DNA of 64,000 bases from Polaromonas sp. JS666 (GTDB lineage: Bacteria; Pseudomonadota; Gammaproteobacteria; Burkholderiales; Burkholderiaceae_C). The stretch spans positions 186,001 to 250,000 of the forward strand of contig NC_007948.1 in assembly GCF_000013865.1 (NCBI RefSeq), in the 5' to 3' direction. Below, piece by piece: positions 33,398 through 42,264 of the stretch; within the stretch, counting starts at the first letter, position 1; each line of letters starts with the position of its first letter. Both the position numbers and the translations under genes were made by a program. The notes beneath the pieces are model-generated. The model saw only the letters and a list, made by a program, of their open reading frames with translations, did no database searches and had not been told where the DNA came from.

Positions 33398-34192
33398 ATG
33401 AGAATTGCAGTCATTTCGGACATCCATGGCAACCTGCTGGCCCTGCAGGCGGTGCTGGCCGACATTGCGCGCGCCGGTGTGGACCAGACGGTGAACCTGG
33501 GCGACATATTGAGCGGGCCGCTGCAGGTCGCCGAAACGGCCGACCTGCTGATGGCCAGTAACTTCCCGACCATCCGGGGCAACCACGAGCGGCAGCTGCT
33601 GGCGGTGCTGGGCCAGCCCGCCGGGCAGATCGACCCGCTCGACAGCGACGGCTACGCCGCCACCCAGGTGTCGCCGGCCCACGTGGCATGGATTAACGCG
33701 CTGCCCGTCTCGATGGCGCTGGACAGCGATGTGTGGCTGTGCCATGGCACACCCGGCAGCGACCTGCAGTACTGGCTGGAGACGGTGGTGCCCGGTTTTG
33801 AGCAGGGACTGGGCCCGGGGGTGCGGGCCGCCACCCTCGATGAGGTGGCCGAGCGCCTGGGCAGCGTCACCTCCGCAGTGGTGCTGTGCGGCCACACGCA
33901 TGTGCCGCGCCTGGCGCAGTGCGGCGGCACGCTGGTCGTCAACCCGGGCAGCGTGGGCCTGCCGGCCTATGACGACAACCATCCTTATCCGCACGTCGTT
34001 GAAAACGGCGCCCCGCACGCGCGTTACGCCGTGCTGGAAAAATTCCGCCAGGGCTGGCAGGTCGAGTTGCGCGCCGTGCCCTACGACCACATGGCACAGG
34101 CCCGGCTCGCGGCCCACCATCAGCGCCCCGACTGGGCCCATGCGCTGGCGACGGGCTTCATGCCGCGCCCGGCCAGACCTGTGTCGCCATGA
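33398..34192 (+). CDS. Metallophosphoesterase
   Basis: 264 residues. Calcineurin-like motifs in order: SDIHGN (7-12), NLGDILSGP, IRGNHERQL and CGHTHVP. These residues bind two metal ions. The YfcE/MJ0936 group hydrolyses phosphodiesters or phosphomonoesters in the cytoplasm. It follows radA by 73 bases on the same strand. The natural substrate is not evident. Confidence 0.9.
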   Translation: MRIAVISDIHGNLLALQAVLADIARAGVDQTVNLGDILSGPLQVAETADLLMASNFPTIRGNHERQLLAVLGQPAGQIDPLDSDGYAATQVSPAHVAWINALPVSMALDSDVWLCHGTPGSDLQYWLETVVPGFEQGLGPGVRAATLDEVAERLGSVTSAVVLCGHTHVPRLAQCGGTLVVNPGSVGLPAYDDNHPYPHVVENGAPHARYAVLEKFRQGWQVELRAVPYDHMAQARLAAHHQRPDWAHALATGFMPRPARPVSP

Positions 34193-34329
34193 AAATGGCG
34201 GCGGCTTGTCCCCTTGACGGCTTGGCCAGGGGCCTGAGATGCCTGAAAATCAGTGCCTGAAAGGGCGCCCCGGGCGGCTACGCACTCCCCACAGCGCCAG
34301 TTCGGCTTGGCGGCTGCGAAAATAGCGCC

Positions 34330-34764
34330 ATGAACTTCCAAAAAATTCTCGTTCCCGTGGCCGGCGTTGCCGTGGTGGTGCTGGCCTACCGGTTTTACGG
34401 CTGGGCCGGCGTGGCGGCGGCGGCTACCGCCCAGGTGATGTGGGTGCTGCTGCACTTCACGCGCATGATGCAGGTGCTCAAGCGTGCCGCCAATCGGCCG
34501 ATTGGCCATGTCGAGAGTGCCGTCATGCTCAATGCCAAGCTCAGGCCCGGCATGACGCTGATGCATGTGATCGCCATGACCCGGTCTCTGGGCGAACTGA
34601 AATCAGTCAAGGACGAGCAGCCCGAAGTGTTCCGCTGGACGGATGGCTCCGAGTCGTACGTCACCACGACCTTTGTGGGCGGCAAGCTGGCGCACCACGA
34701 GCTTTTCAGGCCCGAGGTGCCCGATTCGCCGCCGGTGCAGGACGCCCCGCCGGCCGCCCCGTAA
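34330..34764 (+). CDS. Conserved hypothetical membrane-associated protein
   Basis: 144 residues. Two hydrophobic segments near the N-terminus (about residues 6-22 and 24-42: ILVPVAGVAVVVLAYRFYGW and WAGVAAAATAQVMWVLLHF) followed by a soluble tail ending in a Pro/Ala-rich stretch. No catalytic motif recognised. It resembles proteins sometimes misnamed glycerate kinase in this family. It sits between the phosphoesterase and ilvE. Confidence 0.65.
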   Translation: MNFQKILVPVAGVAVVVLAYRFYGWAGVAAAATAQVMWVLLHFTRMMQVLKRAANRPIGHVESAVMLNAKLRPGMTLMHVIAMTRSLGELKSVKDEQPEVFRWTDGSESYVTTTFVGGKLAHHELFRPEVPDSPPVQDAPPAAP

Positions 34765-34866
34765 AATCAGCGTTTCGGGTTTTTACCGCCGGCCCCGGTT
34801 CCTGCCGGGCGGCTGTCCCGATTTCCGGCCCTCATTCCACGACACTCACCACACAGGATCAGCACC

Positions 34867-35805
34867 ATGTCCCCAGTAGCACCCTCCATGGCAGACCGCG
34901 ACGGCAAAATCTGGATGGACGGCCAGATGGTCGACTGGCGCGACGCCAAAATCCATGTGCTGAGCCACACCCTGCATTACGGCTGCGGCGCGTTTGAAGG
35001 CGTGCGGGCCTACAACACCGCCAGCGGCACGGCCATCTTCCGGCTGGAAGAGCACACCGAACGCCTTTTCAACAGCGCCAAGATCCTGCGCATGAAGATC
35101 CCTTTCAGCAAGGAAGAGGTCAATGAGGCGCAAAAAGCCGTGGTGCGCGAGAACAAGCTCGAAAGCTGTTACCTGCGCCCGCTGACCTGGATCGGCTCGC
35201 AGAAACTGGGCGTGTCGCCCAAGGGCAACCAGATCCACCTGATGGTCGCCGCCTGGGCCTGGGGCGCCTACCTGGGCGAAGAGGGCATGAAGCGGGGCAT
35301 CCGCGTCAAGACATCCAGCTACACGCGCCACCACGTCAACATCACCATGACGCAGGCCAAGGCGGTCAGCAACTACACCAACTCCATCCTGGCCAATATG
35401 GAAGCGCTGGACGACGGCTACGACGAGGCACTGCTGCTGGACGCCTCGGGCTTTGTCAGCGAAGGCGCGGGCGAGAACGTGTTTGTGATCAAGGGCGGCG
35501 TGGTCTACACGCCCGACCTGTCGGCCGGTGCCCTCAACGGCATCACCCGCAACACCGTTCTGCACATCTGCAAGGACCTGGGCCTGGAGCTGGTGCAAAA
35601 GCGCATCACGCGCGATGAGGTCTACATCAGCGACGAAGCCTTCTTCACCGGCACCGCCGCTGAAGTCACGCCCATCCGAGAACTGGACCGCATCGAGATC
35701 GGCGCCGGCTCACGCGGCCCGATCACCGAGAAAATCCAGAGCGCCTTCTTTGACATCGTCAACGGCCGCAATCCGAAATACGCCCACTGGCTGGCTAAAG
35801 TGTGA
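34867..35805 (+). CDS. ilvE: Branched-chain amino acid aminotransferase
   Basis: 312 residues, fold type IV PLP enzyme. PLP-binding Lys165 in TMTQAKAVSNYTNS, and SEGAGENVFVIKGG and GITRNTV are typical. Transfers amino groups between glutamate and the keto acids of Val, Leu and Ile in the cytoplasm. The stop at 35805 is immediately followed by a palindromic repeat. A zinc-finger protein and waaF follow on the same strand, the usual order in Burkholderiales. Confidence 0.95.
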   Translation: MSPVAPSMADRDGKIWMDGQMVDWRDAKIHVLSHTLHYGCGAFEGVRAYNTASGTAIFRLEEHTERLFNSAKILRMKIPFSKEEVNEAQKAVVRENKLESCYLRPLTWIGSQKLGVSPKGNQIHLMVAAWAWGAYLGEEGMKRGIRVKTSSYTRHHVNITMTQAKAVSNYTNSILANMEALDDGYDEALLLDASGFVSEGAGENVFVIKGGVVYTPDLSAGALNGITRNTVLHICKDLGLELVQKRITRDEVYISDEAFFTGTAAEVTPIRELDRIEIGAGSRGPITEKIQSAFFDIVNGRNPKYAHWLAKV

Positions 35806-35900
35806 GCCCCACGCTTGTCGCTTCGCGTACTACGCTGCCCCCGAGGGGCCGCTGCGCCTGCGGCCCGGCAAAGCCGGTTCCGCGGCCCATGCTGGTAGCT
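35806..35900 (+). repeat. GC-rich palindromic repeat
   Basis: One unit, starting at the base after the ilvE stop: CCCACGCTTGTCGCTTCGCG, central CTGCCCCCGAGGGGCC (one G/C shorter than other copies), then GGCCCGGCAAAGCCGGTTCC. Same subtype as 449-543. It lies between ilvE and the zinc-finger gene and may act as a transcript-stabilising or attenuating stem. Confidence 0.78.
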
Positions 35901-35945
35901 GACGCCAGCCCCCTTGTGGCGGCTCTCTGAATTGATTGGAACACC

Positions 35946-36155
35946 ATGACTACCTCCGCAACCGTTGAACTGCTGGCGTCTGACCTCAATGCCCAGGGCG
36001 GCGTCTACTGCCCCAGCCCCAAGGCCGACATGAAGATCTGGAACAGCCACCCCAAGGTCTACCTGGACGTGGGCCGCACCGGCCAGGCCAAGTGCCCCTA
36101 CTGTGGGACGGTCTACAAACTCAAAGAGGGCGAGCACTTTGGTGCAAGCCACTGA
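35946..36155 (+). CDS. CHCC-type zinc-finger protein
   Basis: 69 residues. Ligand pattern Cys (VYCPSPK), His (NSHPKVYL), and CPYCGTVYKL. This small domain, related to mitochondrial NDUFS6, is common beside ilvE and waaF in betaproteobacteria. It probably binds one zinc ion and assists a larger complex, but its partner is unknown. Complete and correctly sized. Confidence 0.9.
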   Translation: MTTSATVELLASDLNAQGGVYCPSPKADMKIWNSHPKVYLDVGRTGQAKCPYCGTVYKLKEGEHFGASH

Positions 36156-36169
36156 CGGTTCGTGCCTGG

Positions 36170-36247
36170 ATTGTCATTCCGGGCTTGACCCGGAATCCAC
36201 CGTTTGCGCGCCAGCATGGATGCCGGATCGAGTCCGGCATGACAAAC
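36170..36247. repeat. Intergenic palindromic repeat, second type
   Basis: A pair of dyads: TCATTCCGGGCTTGACCCGG (36176 on) and GCCGGATCGAGTCCGGCATGA (to about 36242). The outer TGTCATTCCGGG/ATGCCGGA parts resemble the dispersed repeat found between genes of many proteobacteria. It occupies nearly the whole gap between the zinc-finger gene and waaF, and may affect waaF translation since its TTG start is only two to seven bases beyond. Confidence 0.7.
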
Positions 36248-36248
36248 C

Positions 36249-37244
36249 TTGAGCAAATCACTGATCATTGCCCCGCAGTGGATAGGCGACGCGGTGATGA
36301 CCGAGCCCTTGCTGCGCCGGCTGCATGCACGGGGTGAGCGCATCACGGTCGGGGCGCTGCCCTGGGTGGCGCCGGTGTACCGGGCCATGCCGCAGGTGGC
36401 GGAAGTCATCGAGTTTCCGTTTGCCCATGGCGGCCTGCAGTTCAAGGCCCGCCGCGCCCTTGCCAAGCGCATCGAAGGCCAGTTTGACGCGGCCTACGTG
36501 CTGCCCAATTCACTGAAAAGCGCGCTGTTGCCCTTTCTGGCCAGCATTCCGAAACGCGTGGGTTACCTCGGGGAGGCGCGCGTCGGCCTGCTGACCCATC
36601 GCCTGAAAAACCCGAAAAACAAACCGCCGATGGTGGCGTTTTACTCAGCCCTCAGCGGCGAGCAGGACGTGGCCGGGGACCGGCCGCAGCTGCAGATGGA
36701 TGCGGCCGACGTGGACCGCGCGCTGGCAGAGCTCGGACTGGCGCGTGGCGCTTACTACGTGTTTGCGCCGGGCGCCGAATACGGCCCGGCCAAGCGTTGG
36801 CCGGCCCGGCATTTTTCCGAGCTGGCGGCGAAGCTGGACCGGCCGGTCGTGTTGCTCGGCTCCGGCAAGGAGGCGTCGCTGTGCGACGAGATTGCGGCGC
36901 CGGTGAATGCGGCAGAGGCCGGCAAGTGCCTCAACTTTGCCGGCCGGACCTCGCTGCTGCAGGCGCTGTGCCTGATCGCCGCCAGCAAAAGCACCATCAG
37001 CAATGATTCCGGCCTGATGCATGTGGCCGCCGCGCTGGGCGTGCCGCAGGTGGCCATTTTTGGCTCATCGAGCCCGCTGCACACACCACCGCTGAGCGAG
37101 AAGGCCGCCGTGCTCTGGCTGAAAACCGACCCGGCCTACCAGCCGCCGCTCGACTGCGCACCTTGCTTTGCGCGCGACTGCCCGCTCGGCCATACCCGCT
37201 GCCTGAATGACATCACGGCCGATCAGGTGCGCCAAAAGTTATAG
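36249..37244 (+). CDS. waaF: ADP-heptose:LPS heptosyltransferase II
   Basis: 331 residues, GT9 family. SLIIAPQWIGDAVMTEPLLRRL at the N-terminus and SNDSGLMHVAAALGVPQVAIFG in the C-terminal donor-binding domain are diagnostic. It adds the second heptose to the LPS inner core on the cytoplasmic face of the inner membrane. Start is a TTG at 36249 because the homology begins there; no better ATG lies upstream. The heptosyltransferase WaaC is not in the window. Confidence 0.93.
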   Translation: MSKSLIIAPQWIGDAVMTEPLLRRLHARGERITVGALPWVAPVYRAMPQVAEVIEFPFAHGGLQFKARRALAKRIEGQFDAAYVLPNSLKSALLPFLASIPKRVGYLGEARVGLLTHRLKNPKNKPPMVAFYSALSGEQDVAGDRPQLQMDAADVDRALAELGLARGAYYVFAPGAEYGPAKRWPARHFSELAAKLDRPVVLLGSGKEASLCDEIAAPVNAAEAGKCLNFAGRTSLLQALCLIAASKSTISNDSGLMHVAAALGVPQVAIFGSSSPLHTPPLSEKAAVLWLKTDPAYQPPLDCAPCFARDCPLGHTRCLNDITADQVRQKL

Positions 37245-37260
37245 CGACCAGAGCCCAAAG

Positions 37261-38307
37261 TTATTGGGCTAGAAGTTGTTTTTGTTCAAAAACTTCAACG
37301 GCGTCGGCGCTCATGCGGGCAATCACCTCGGCGGCCGGCGCCAGATTGCCAATCAGGCCCACGGCCTCCCCCACGGTGGCATGGGCCCGGGAAAAGTCGC
37401 CGCTCCTGACGCCTTCGTCATAGTCGGCGCGGGCGGCGGCCGGGTCCGCCCGCAGGGCATCCACACGCGTTTCCCACTGGCGATGCAGGTCGTTGCGGAT
37501 GGCGCGGAAATCGTAGGGTTCAGGCCAGTTCTTGCGCCGCAGGATGTCGAACACGCTGCTGCGGGCCGTGCCATCACCGGTGGTGGCCAGTGCCAGGTCT
37601 TTCGCCACCTGGGCGGCCAGGCTTTCGGCGGTGGCCCACAACCGCGAGCCGACCAGCGCGCCGTCGGCGCCCAGCACCAGCGCGGCGGCCAGCGTGCGCC
37701 CGTCGGCAATGCCGCCGGCGGCCAGCAGCAGTGTGTCGGGCGCATGGACGGTCAACCAGTCTGCCAGTTCGGGCACAAAGGTCATGGTGGCGCGGCCGTT
37801 GAGGGCATTCATGCCGTGGCCGCCGGCCTCGCCGCCCTGGGCGACGATGATCCGCGCGCCGGCTTCGAGCGCCTGAGGAACCTGATCCATGCGCTGCACC
37901 TGGCAGATCAGGGCCGCGCCGGTGGCGGCGATGCGGGCCGCATAGGGCCGCGGGTCGCCAAACGACAGCATGATGGCGTGCGGTTTGTCGGCGGCCGGAT
38001 GCGCCAGCACCCAGTCGAGCGCGCTGGCGTCCTCGTCAAGCTTCCAGGTGATGAAGCCGCAGCCGAGGCGGGCCCGGTCGCCGGTGGCGCTGGTGCCTTC
38101 CAGCGCGAGCGTGTACTGCGCCTGCGTCCAGGCCAGATCGCCATAGCCGCCGCCGACCAGTCCGAGCGTCCCGGCCCTGGCGCAGGCCGCAGCCAGCGCC
38201 CCACCCGAGGCCAAGGCCATCGGTGCCAGCACCAGCGGGGTCTGGAGGCCAAACTGGCGGGTCAGGCGGGTTTGCAGGCGGGGGTAGTCGGAGGTGGCGG
38301 TGTTCAT
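37261..38307 (-). CDS. Nitronate monooxygenase
   Basis: 348 residues, FMN-dependent TIM barrel of the 2-nitropropane dioxygenase family. TPLVLAPMALASGGALAAAC at the start, AQGGEAGGHG and AAGGIADGRTL with LGADGALVGSRL for FMN phosphate. It oxidises toxic nitronates such as propionate 3-nitronate. It is convergent with waaF, 16 bases apart. Related enoyl-ACP reductases (FabK) share the fold, but the motif set fits nitronate monooxygenase better. Confidence 0.9.
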   Translation of the reverse strand: MNTATSDYPRLQTRLTRQFGLQTPLVLAPMALASGGALAAACARAGTLGLVGGGYGDLAWTQAQYTLALEGTSATGDRARLGCGFITWKLDEDASALDWVLAHPAADKPHAIMLSFGDPRPYAARIAATGAALICQVQRMDQVPQALEAGARIIVAQGGEAGGHGMNALNGRATMTFVPELADWLTVHAPDTLLLAAGGIADGRTLAAALVLGADGALVGSRLWATAESLAAQVAKDLALATTGDGTARSSVFDILRRKNWPEPYDFRAIRNDLHRQWETRVDALRADPAAARADYDEGVRSGDFSRAHATVGEAVGLIGNLAPAAEVIARMSADAVEVFEQKQLLAQ

Positions 38308-38331
38308 GCGTTCAATTATGGGAACGCGGCC

Positions 38332-38358
38332 AAAAAAAAGCCACCTTTCGGTGGCTTT
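38332..38358 (-). terminator. Rho-independent terminator (minus strand, possibly bidirectional)
   Basis: GCCACC/GGTGGC stem with loop TTTC, extended to AAGCCACC/GGTGGCTT. On the minus strand a run of eight T residues follows. It ends the response regulator/kinase transcript; a shorter T-run on the plus side makes weak two-way action possible. Confidence 0.85.
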
Positions 38359-38584
38359 TCGAAGTCCTCCTGAAGAGAGGACGCCGTTGGGAGATCATAT
38401 GAATGGTTCGCCGACGTTTTGTTTTCGTCCTGTTTTTGTTTTTGTCTTGCTTTTCTTCCCTGAGACTTCTTCGTTGTGACAGCAACAATGAAACTGTAGG
38501 CCAAGCTTTTCCGTATGACCATCCCCTAAATGGAGGAGAAAGCAAGATTTTTTTGAGCGGGCACGCAGAATTTCCGGCGTACCT
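38359..38584. other. AT-richer unexplained stretch
   Basis: The 226 bases between the kinase stop and the terminator contrast in base use with both sides. The minus-strand sequence contains A-rich runs (CAAGACAAAAACAAAAACAGG) and a GTCCTC/GAGGAC hairpin just before the terminator. A 68-codon minus-strand frame (38316-38522) has a GGGG directly against its ATG and runs through the terminator, so I do not call it. A long 3' UTR or a 3'-derived small RNA are the best guesses. Confidence 0.4.
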
Positions 38585-39907
38585 TCATGCCCTCTGGCTT
38601 GCGGCGGGGAGTTCCACAATGAATGACGCGCCGCCGCCCGGACGGGCTTCGCAGCGCACGCTGCCGCCGTGGCGCAGGCTGATGGACTTGACCAGCGCTA
38701 GCCCCAGGCCGACGCCACCCTCGCGCTCGCTGGCACCCGGCAGCCGGTAGAACGGCTCAAAAATGCGTTCGCGCTGGCCGGCAGGCACGCCCGGCCCCCG
38801 ATCGTGAACCCGGACGACGGCCAGTTGCCGGATACCAACGCGAATTTGCGCCAGCTCCAGGCTGATGTCGCCATTGCTGTAACGCCTGGCGTTTTCCAGC
38901 AGGTTGCGGATCAGCCGGCGCAGCAGCCGTGGCGAGCCCTGCACCGTCAGGCTGTGGCCGGAGGGCGCAATGCCTAGACCGGTCCCCAGTTCGGCCTGCA
39001 GCTCGGCATTGACGCGCGAGCATTCCTCGGCGGCCAGCCCGGTCAGGTCCACGGTTTCAAAAGGCTCGGCATCGGCCTGCTTGGCATCGAGTCGGCTGGC
39101 CAACAGGATCTCGTCGATCAGCTGGTCGAGTTCGTTGATGCTGCGGTAGATTTCTTCGACAAGAGCGGGGGAGTACTTGGGCGCCCCGGAATTTTCCGAC
39201 GGGCCGCCCCCAGGAAAATTAGCCCCAACTTCAGAGGAAAGGGGCAGCGCAACGCCGGAGGCACGCGAAGCGACAAGCGTGGGGGCCATTAATTCCAGGC
39301 CCATGCGGATGCGCGCTAATGGCGAGCGCAGCTCATGGGAGGCATTGGCCAGCAGGGATTTGTGCGACTCCATCAGGGTTTCAATGCGTTCGGCCGCGTG
39401 GTTGAACCGTTCGGCCAGGAAAGCCACCTCGTCACGCCCGTCGGCATTGACGCGCGCCGACAGGTCGCCGGCGCCCCAGCGCTCCACGCCGCGCTGCAGC
39501 GCTTCGAGCCGCAAGGTCAGGCGCCGCATCACCGGGTAGGCGCCCAGCGCCACGGCCAGGCCTACGAGGACCAGCATCCAGCCAAAGCCGAAACCGAAAG
39601 GGGGGCGCATCCACGGCGGGTTGCCGGGCGGCCGTTTGGGACGGGGCAGCAGCAGGTTCAGGCTCTGGCCGTCTTTGGTGAGCACATCAAATTCGAGGTC
39701 GTCGCCGAGTTTGCGGTCCGGCCGGGTTTGCGCCGTGCCGATGACTTCGCCCGCTGCGTTGTGAACCAGCACCTCGCGAATGGGCAGCTGCGGCGGGTCG
39801 GCGCTCAGCCGCCAGGCCGCGCCCACCAGGAAGGTGAGCACCACCACGGTTGCCACCACGGCGAGCCAGATGCGCACGTAGAGGTGGGACGTAAAACGGA
39901 TCCACAT
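38585..39907 (-). CDS. OmpR-partner sensor histidine kinase with in-frame repeat insert
   Basis: 440 residues from the ATG at 39907 (a TTG at 39922 overlaps the regulator's stop). Two membrane helices (about residues 7-29 and 102-122) flank a short periplasmic loop. A HAMP domain follows, then the H-box NASHELRSPLARIRMGLELM with His191. N-box RNLLENARRYS, G1 DRGPGVP, G2 GGVGLGLALVK. About 40 residues (roughly 206-245) are inserted in the loop between the two dimerisation helices and derive from the palindromic repeat; all catalytic boxes remain. It phosphorylates the regulator encoded upstream. The signal is unknown. Confidence 0.9.
   Translation of the reverse strand: MWIRFTSHLYVRIWLAVVATVVVLTFLVGAAWRLSADPPQLPIREVLVHNAAGEVIGTAQTRPDRKLGDDLEFDVLTKDGQSLNLLLPRPKRPPGNPPWMRPPFGFGFGWMLVLVGLAVALGAYPVMRRLTLRLEALQRGVERWGAGDLSARVNADGRDEVAFLAERFNHAAERIETLMESHKSLLANASHELRSPLARIRMGLELMAPTLVASRASGVALPLSSEVGANFPGGGPSENSGAPKYSPALVEEIYRSINELDQLIDEILLASRLDAKQADAEPFETVDLTGLAAEECSRVNAELQAELGTGLGIAPSGHSLTVQGSPRLLRRLIRNLLENARRYSNGDISLELAQIRVGIRQLAVVRVHDRGPGVPAGQRERIFEPFYRLPGASEREGGVGLGLALVKSISLRHGGSVRCEARPGGGASFIVELPAASQRA
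39180..39292 (-). repeat. Palindromic repeat inside the histidine kinase gene
   Basis: Degenerate copy of the repeat family, read in frame on the coding strand as APTLVASR..., then a decayed version of the SLPPEGAELARGGPS core (SSEVGANFPGGGPSENS). The central palindrome is largely lost. It encodes residues of the DHp loop and keeps the reading frame. Confidence 0.75.
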
Positions 39908-39918
39908 GGACAGCGCTT

Positions 39919-40641
39919 TCAATCCTGCTGCTTGGCAAAGACGTAGCCCACGCCGCGCACCGTGAGGATGCGCTTGGGGTCTTTGGGGTCGGCCTCAATC
40001 GCGCTGCGGATGCGGCCCATGTGCACATCGATGGAGCGGTCAAAGGCTTCCAGTTCACGGCCGCGCACGGCTTCCATGATCTGGTCGCGGCTGAGCACGC
40101 GGCCGGCGCGCTCGGCCAGCGCCACCAGCAGGTCGAACTGGTAGGAGGTGAGTTCGCAGAGATTGCCGGAAATTGATACCGTGCGCGCGTCGCGATCGAT
40201 TTCCAAGGAGCCGAAGCGCATCACCTTGTGGCCACCGGCCGCAGCGCCGCCGGCGCCATTGGCCTCGCCGCCGCGGCGCAGCACCGCACGGATGCGTGCC
40301 AGCAGTTCGCGCGGCTCGAACGGTTTGGGCAGGTAATCGTCCGCACCGATTTCCAGGCCGATGATGCGGTCCATCGGGTCGCCCTTGGCCGTGAGCATCA
40401 GCACCGCGGTGTGCGCCGACTCGCTGCCCTGGCTCTTGATGCGGCGGCACACTTCCAGGCCGTCCATGTCGGGCAGCATCAGATCCAGGATGACCAGGTC
40501 GGGGGGGCTGGCCTGCAGGGCGGCCAGGCCGCTGGCGCCATCGGCCGCGTGGGTAAAGCCGTAACCGGACTGGCGCAGGTACTCGCCCACCATGGCGGCC
40601 AGGCGGGAATCGTCTTCGATCATCAGGAGTTGCTGCGTCAT
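39919..40641 (-). CDS. OmpR-family response regulator
   Basis: 240 residues. Receiver with acidic pair Asp10/Asp11, phospho-acceptor Asp53 (VILDLMLPDMDG) and Lys in DDYLPKPFEP. Winged-helix DNA-binding domain from about residue 145 (LTSYQFDLLVALAERAGRVLSRDQIM). Closest in style to OmpR/RstA/CpxR groups. First gene of a two-gene operon, with the kinase following directly. Targets are unknown. Confidence 0.93.
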   Translation of the reverse strand: MTQQLLMIEDDSRLAAMVGEYLRQSGYGFTHAADGASGLAALQASPPDLVILDLMLPDMDGLEVCRRIKSQGSESAHTAVLMLTAKGDPMDRIIGLEIGADDYLPKPFEPRELLARIRAVLRRGGEANGAGGAAAGGHKVMRFGSLEIDRDARTVSISGNLCELTSYQFDLLVALAERAGRVLSRDQIMEAVRGRELEAFDRSIDVHMGRIRSAIEADPKDPKRILTVRGVGYVFAKQQD

Positions 40642-40838
40642 GGTCGGGTCCTCGGTTGCAGGGGGTGTTCCCTTCGGGTGGGTTGCGGTAAAGCCAATGC
40701 TGCGCGCGGCGCAACAAGCCCGCTTGAAGCCATCGTAAAGTTACGGTAAACCGCTGCGGCGCTATGGCAGCATACCCTTTTGCTTCCCTTCTGCGCGGTA
40801 CTGCCGGCCGCACGAATTGCTACTGAATCAGCAGCAAT

Positions 40839-42239
40839 TCAGGGGGTTGCCGACGGGGCTGGGGGTGCCTGCAGCCTTGAAGCCAGCGTTATCAGCAGCA
40901 GCACCGGCACGCCGAGCAAGGCGCTCGCCGTGAAAAAATGGCCGTAGCCGAAGGTATCCACGTATTTGCCGGAGTAGCCCGCCAGGAACTTGGGCAGCAG
41001 CAGCATCATCGAGCTGAACAGGGCGTACTGCGTGGCCGAATAGTTGATGTTGGTCAGGCTGGACAGGTAGGCAATGAAGGCTGCCGAGGCGATGCCACTG
41101 GAGAGGTTGTCGGCTGAAATCACAAAAATCAGCGCGTTGACGTCATGCCCGCGCGTGCCCAGCCAGGCAAACATCAGGTTGCTGCCCGCACTCAGGATGG
41201 CGCCCAGCATCAGCACCCGCATCACTCCGAAGCGCATGGCCAGCGCGCCGCCGACAAAGGCGCCGGCCAGCGTCATGATGACGCCGTAGATTTTGGTGAC
41301 GGCCGCCACCTCGTCCTTGGTGTAGCCCATGTCCACATAAAACGGGTTGGCCATGATGCCCATGACGACGTCGCTGATGCGGTAGACGGCAATCAGAGCC
41401 AGGATCAACAGCGCATGCTTGCCATAGCGGCGCAGGAAGTCGGCAAAGGGCTCAATGAGTGCACCCTTCAACCATTCGGCCGCATTGCGCGAGGGTTTCA
41501 AGACCAGTGCGACGGGCTCAGGTGACAGCAACACGGTGGCCACGCCCAGCAGCATCGACGCGGCCATCGCCAGGTACGCGGCCTGCCAGGCGCCTTGCTG
41601 GTAAACCGCGCCGCCCGTGACTTCGGCACGCGCGGCAATCCACAGCGCGCCGGCGCCTGCCCAGATCATCGCGATGCGGTAGCCGGTCTGGTAGGCGGCC
41701 GCCAGCGCGGCCTGGCGCGGCGTGTCGGCCGATTCAATGCGGTAGGCATCCAGCGCGATGTCCTGCGTGGCCGAGCCAAAGGCCACGGCCAGCGCGCACC
41801 ACACCACTGGCTCCAGCGCCAGCCGCGGGTCGGTCAGTGCCATGCCCACCAGCGCCGTGATGATGGTCGCCTGTGCCAGCAGCAGCCAGCTGCGCCGGCG
41901 CCCCAGCAGGCGGGTCAGCAAGGGAATCGGCAGGCGGTCGACCAGCGGCGCCCATACCCATTTGAAACCGTAGGCCAGGCCGACCCAGCTCAGGTAGCCG
42001 ATGGTGGTGCGGTCAATGCCGGCCTCGCGCAACCAGAAACTCAGCGTGCCAAACACCAGCAGCAGCGGCAGCCCCGCCGAAAAGCCCAGCAGCAGCATGC
42101 GCAGAGTGGCGGCCTCGGTGTACACCCGCCAGACATCGCGCCAGGCGATCTTTTTTGGCTGGGCCGTGGGGGCGCTGCTGGCCAGAACGGCGGGGGCCAG
42201 GGGCAGCCGGGAAGTGGGGGTTTTGTCTGACATCGGCAT
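40839..42239 (-). CDS. ampG: AmpG-family muropeptide MFS transporter
   Basis: 466 residues with about 12-14 membrane helices. LLLGFSAGLPLLLVFGTLSFWLREAGID and GLAYGFKWVWAPLVDR are the AmpG signatures. It imports GlcNAc-anhydroMurNAc peptides for cell-wall recycling. Two ATG codons (42239, 42233) are close together, so the exact start is open. It is divergent from the M48 protease gene, 25 bases apart. No ampD or nagZ is in the window. Confidence 0.88.
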   Translation of the reverse strand: MPMSDKTPTSRLPLAPAVLASSAPTAQPKKIAWRDVWRVYTEAATLRMLLLGFSAGLPLLLVFGTLSFWLREAGIDRTTIGYLSWVGLAYGFKWVWAPLVDRLPIPLLTRLLGRRRSWLLLAQATIITALVGMALTDPRLALEPVVWCALAVAFGSATQDIALDAYRIESADTPRQAALAAAYQTGYRIAMIWAGAGALWIAARAEVTGGAVYQQGAWQAAYLAMAASMLLGVATVLLSPEPVALVLKPSRNAAEWLKGALIEPFADFLRRYGKHALLILALIAVYRISDVVMGIMANPFYVDMGYTKDEVAAVTKIYGVIMTLAGAFVGGALAMRFGVMRVLMLGAILSAGSNLMFAWLGTRGHDVNALIFVISADNLSSGIASAAFIAYLSSLTNINYSATQYALFSSMMLLLPKFLAGYSGKYVDTFGYGHFFTASALLGVPVLLLITLASRLQAPPAPSATP

Positions 42240-42264
42240 ATCAATTTGTGACTATTATTGACGC

